Shown here: positions 7,174-7,722 of the stretch, in pieces
Position numbering within the stretch: the first letter of the stretch is position 1
How the letters are laid out: each line of letters opens with the position of its first letter
Source of the DNA: Ignavibacteriales bacterium
GTDB lineage: Bacteria > Bacteroidota > Ignavibacteria > Ignavibacteriales > Melioribacteraceae
DNA: 7,722 nt
Assembly (NCBI GenBank): GCA_020059785.1
Contig: JAGVBL010000275.1
Location: 1-7,722, forward strand
Reading direction: 5' to 3'
The notes under the pieces: generated by a model
Seen by the model: the letters and a program-made list of their open reading frames with translations, nothing else
Databases searched by the model: none
Told to the model about the DNA's origin: nothing
Program-made: the position numbers and the translations under genes

Positions 7174-7195
7174 AATTGTAACAAAAAGAAAAACT

Positions 7196-7722
7196 ATGAA
7201 AAAATTTACGATTGTTCTCTTCTTTATTGCCTCAGCAATTATACTTGGACAAAACCGCGGCATGTTGAGAGGTTTTATTGCTGATTCTACCAGCGGTGAA
7301 GCTTTACCTTATGCCAATATTTATATACCGGAAATTAATCGGGGTGCTTCTACTGATCATAGAGGATTCTTTTTAATGGCTTCACTTCCACACGATAAAC
7401 CTCTTACTGTTCGGATTTCTTATATCGGGTATGAGACAAAAGAATATTTTATGTATGTAGAGCCGTATGTGGTTACAGATATAAGAGTTCTTTTAAAATC
7501 TACCGGTGTTCAGCTTCAAACAATTGAAAAGATTGGTGAAAAAGTTGCAAAGGAAAATGCTACGGATCTCAGCTTACAGAAACTTGCAATCAGGGATATC
7601 GAGAATCTTCCCAAAGGTGTAGAGTTGGATATTTTCAGGGCGCTTCAAAAATTACCGGGAGTTCAAACTGCCGGAGATGTATCTGCAAGGTTTTATGTCC
7701 GGGGCAGTTCAAGTAATCAGAA
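7196..7722 (+). CDS. TonB-dependent outer-membrane receptor, 3'-truncated by the window edge
   Basis: The frame runs from ATG at 7196 to the right edge, giving 175 complete codons and no stop. A signal peptide (MKKF plus a hydrophobic core) probably ends at LGQ (17-19). Residues about 23-100 form a carboxypeptidase-regulatory-like beta-sandwich: LRGFIADSTSGEALPYANI, GASTDHRGFF and RISYIGYE are its typical strands. Then, after a linker, residues about 135-175 begin the TonB plug: ENLPKG, DIFRALQKLPGVQ and ARFYVRGSSS. This domain order is typical of Bacteroidota TonB-dependent transporters, which import siderophores, cobalamin, glycans or peptides across the outer membrane. The beta-barrel, expected to add some 500 or more residues, lies outside the window, so the substrate cannot be inferred. 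The ribosome binding site is weak (AAAAAGAAAAACT before the ATG). The gene is divergent from carA, and a regulatory link to it is not evident. Confidence 0.92.
   Translation, partial: MKKFTIVLFFIASAIILGQNRGMLRGFIADSTSGEALPYANIYIPEINRGASTDHRGFFLMASLPHDKPLTVRISYIGYETKEYFMYVEPYVVTDIRVLLKSTGVQLQTIEKIGEKVAKENATDLSLQKLAIRDIENLPKGVELDIFRALQKLPGVQTAGDVSARFYVRGSSSNQ

Larger units (their letters stand above)
6980..7195. promoter_or_regulatory. Divergent intergenic region between carA and the TonB receptor
   Basis: These 216 AT-rich bases must hold promoters for both flanking genes. No convincing carA promoter is visible; the best minus-strand box is TATATTTT (7095-7088) with a TTG only 16 bases before it, which is short. 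The region is rich in inverted repeats, listed separately, and contains a local GC-rich patch (CTGGGCAGGGGAG, 7011-7023) flanked by TCTGG (7010-7014) and CCAGA (7029-7033), able to form a small hairpin in the carA leader. No PyrR-type binding loop or known riboswitch was recognised. Confidence 0.4.

Noticed and set aside
6999..7184. 61-residue minus-strand open frame upstream of carA
   Set aside because: Its composition is that of AT-rich noncoding DNA, it has no motif, and it would occupy the whole carA promoter region.
7096..7284. 62-residue plus-strand open frame in the carA-receptor gap
   Set aside because: It overlaps the start of the TonB receptor in a different frame, and the receptor frame has a signal peptide and family motifs while this one has none.

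Overview
The window looks like chromosomal DNA from a member of the Bacteroidota/Chlorobiota (FCB) group, most likely an Ignavibacteria-like lineage. The reasons are AT-rich sequence, secreted proteins cleaved after a terminal Gln (KAQ, LGQ), a TonB-dependent receptor with an N-terminal carboxypeptidase-regulatory-like domain, and -10 boxes that fit the Bacteroidetes form TAnnTTTG. The genus is inferred, not shown. No mobile element, CRISPR array, tRNA or rRNA was seen, and most of the window is ordinary core genome.

Layout, left to right. Positions 3-1196 (+) hold the 3' part of a GH13 alpha-amylase-family enzyme whose N-terminus lies off the left edge. It ends at a strong stem-loop (1218-1252) and converges on the minus-strand genes. 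The minus-strand block, in order of transcription, is carA (6979-5897), carB (5888-2709), a single-domain response regulator (2642-2226) and a secreted or outer-membrane protein of unknown function (2156-1263). carA and carB are 8 bases apart and form an operon. The response regulator appears to have its own promoter just behind carB and may be co-transcribed with the unknown protein. On the right, a 216-base divergent intergenic region separates carA from the start of a TonB-dependent receptor (7196 to the right edge, +).

carA and carB together encode glutamine-dependent carbamoyl phosphate synthetase, which supplies pyrimidine and arginine synthesis. Both subunits resemble the eukaryotic CAD/CPS1 type more than the E. 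coli enzyme, including the effector-binding residues of the CarB C-terminal domain. The other genes have no obvious functional link to it. The two envelope proteins and the glycosidase would fit a polysaccharide-using bacterium, but that is a loose inference.

The points most worth a second look are the eukaryote-like CPS with a Trp in place of the E. coli allosteric Lys, the Arg replacing the region I His in the glycosidase, the forced TTG start of carA with inverted repeats in its leader, and the Trp/Asp cluster in the unknown envelope protein. I did not find a convincing new multi-gene system.
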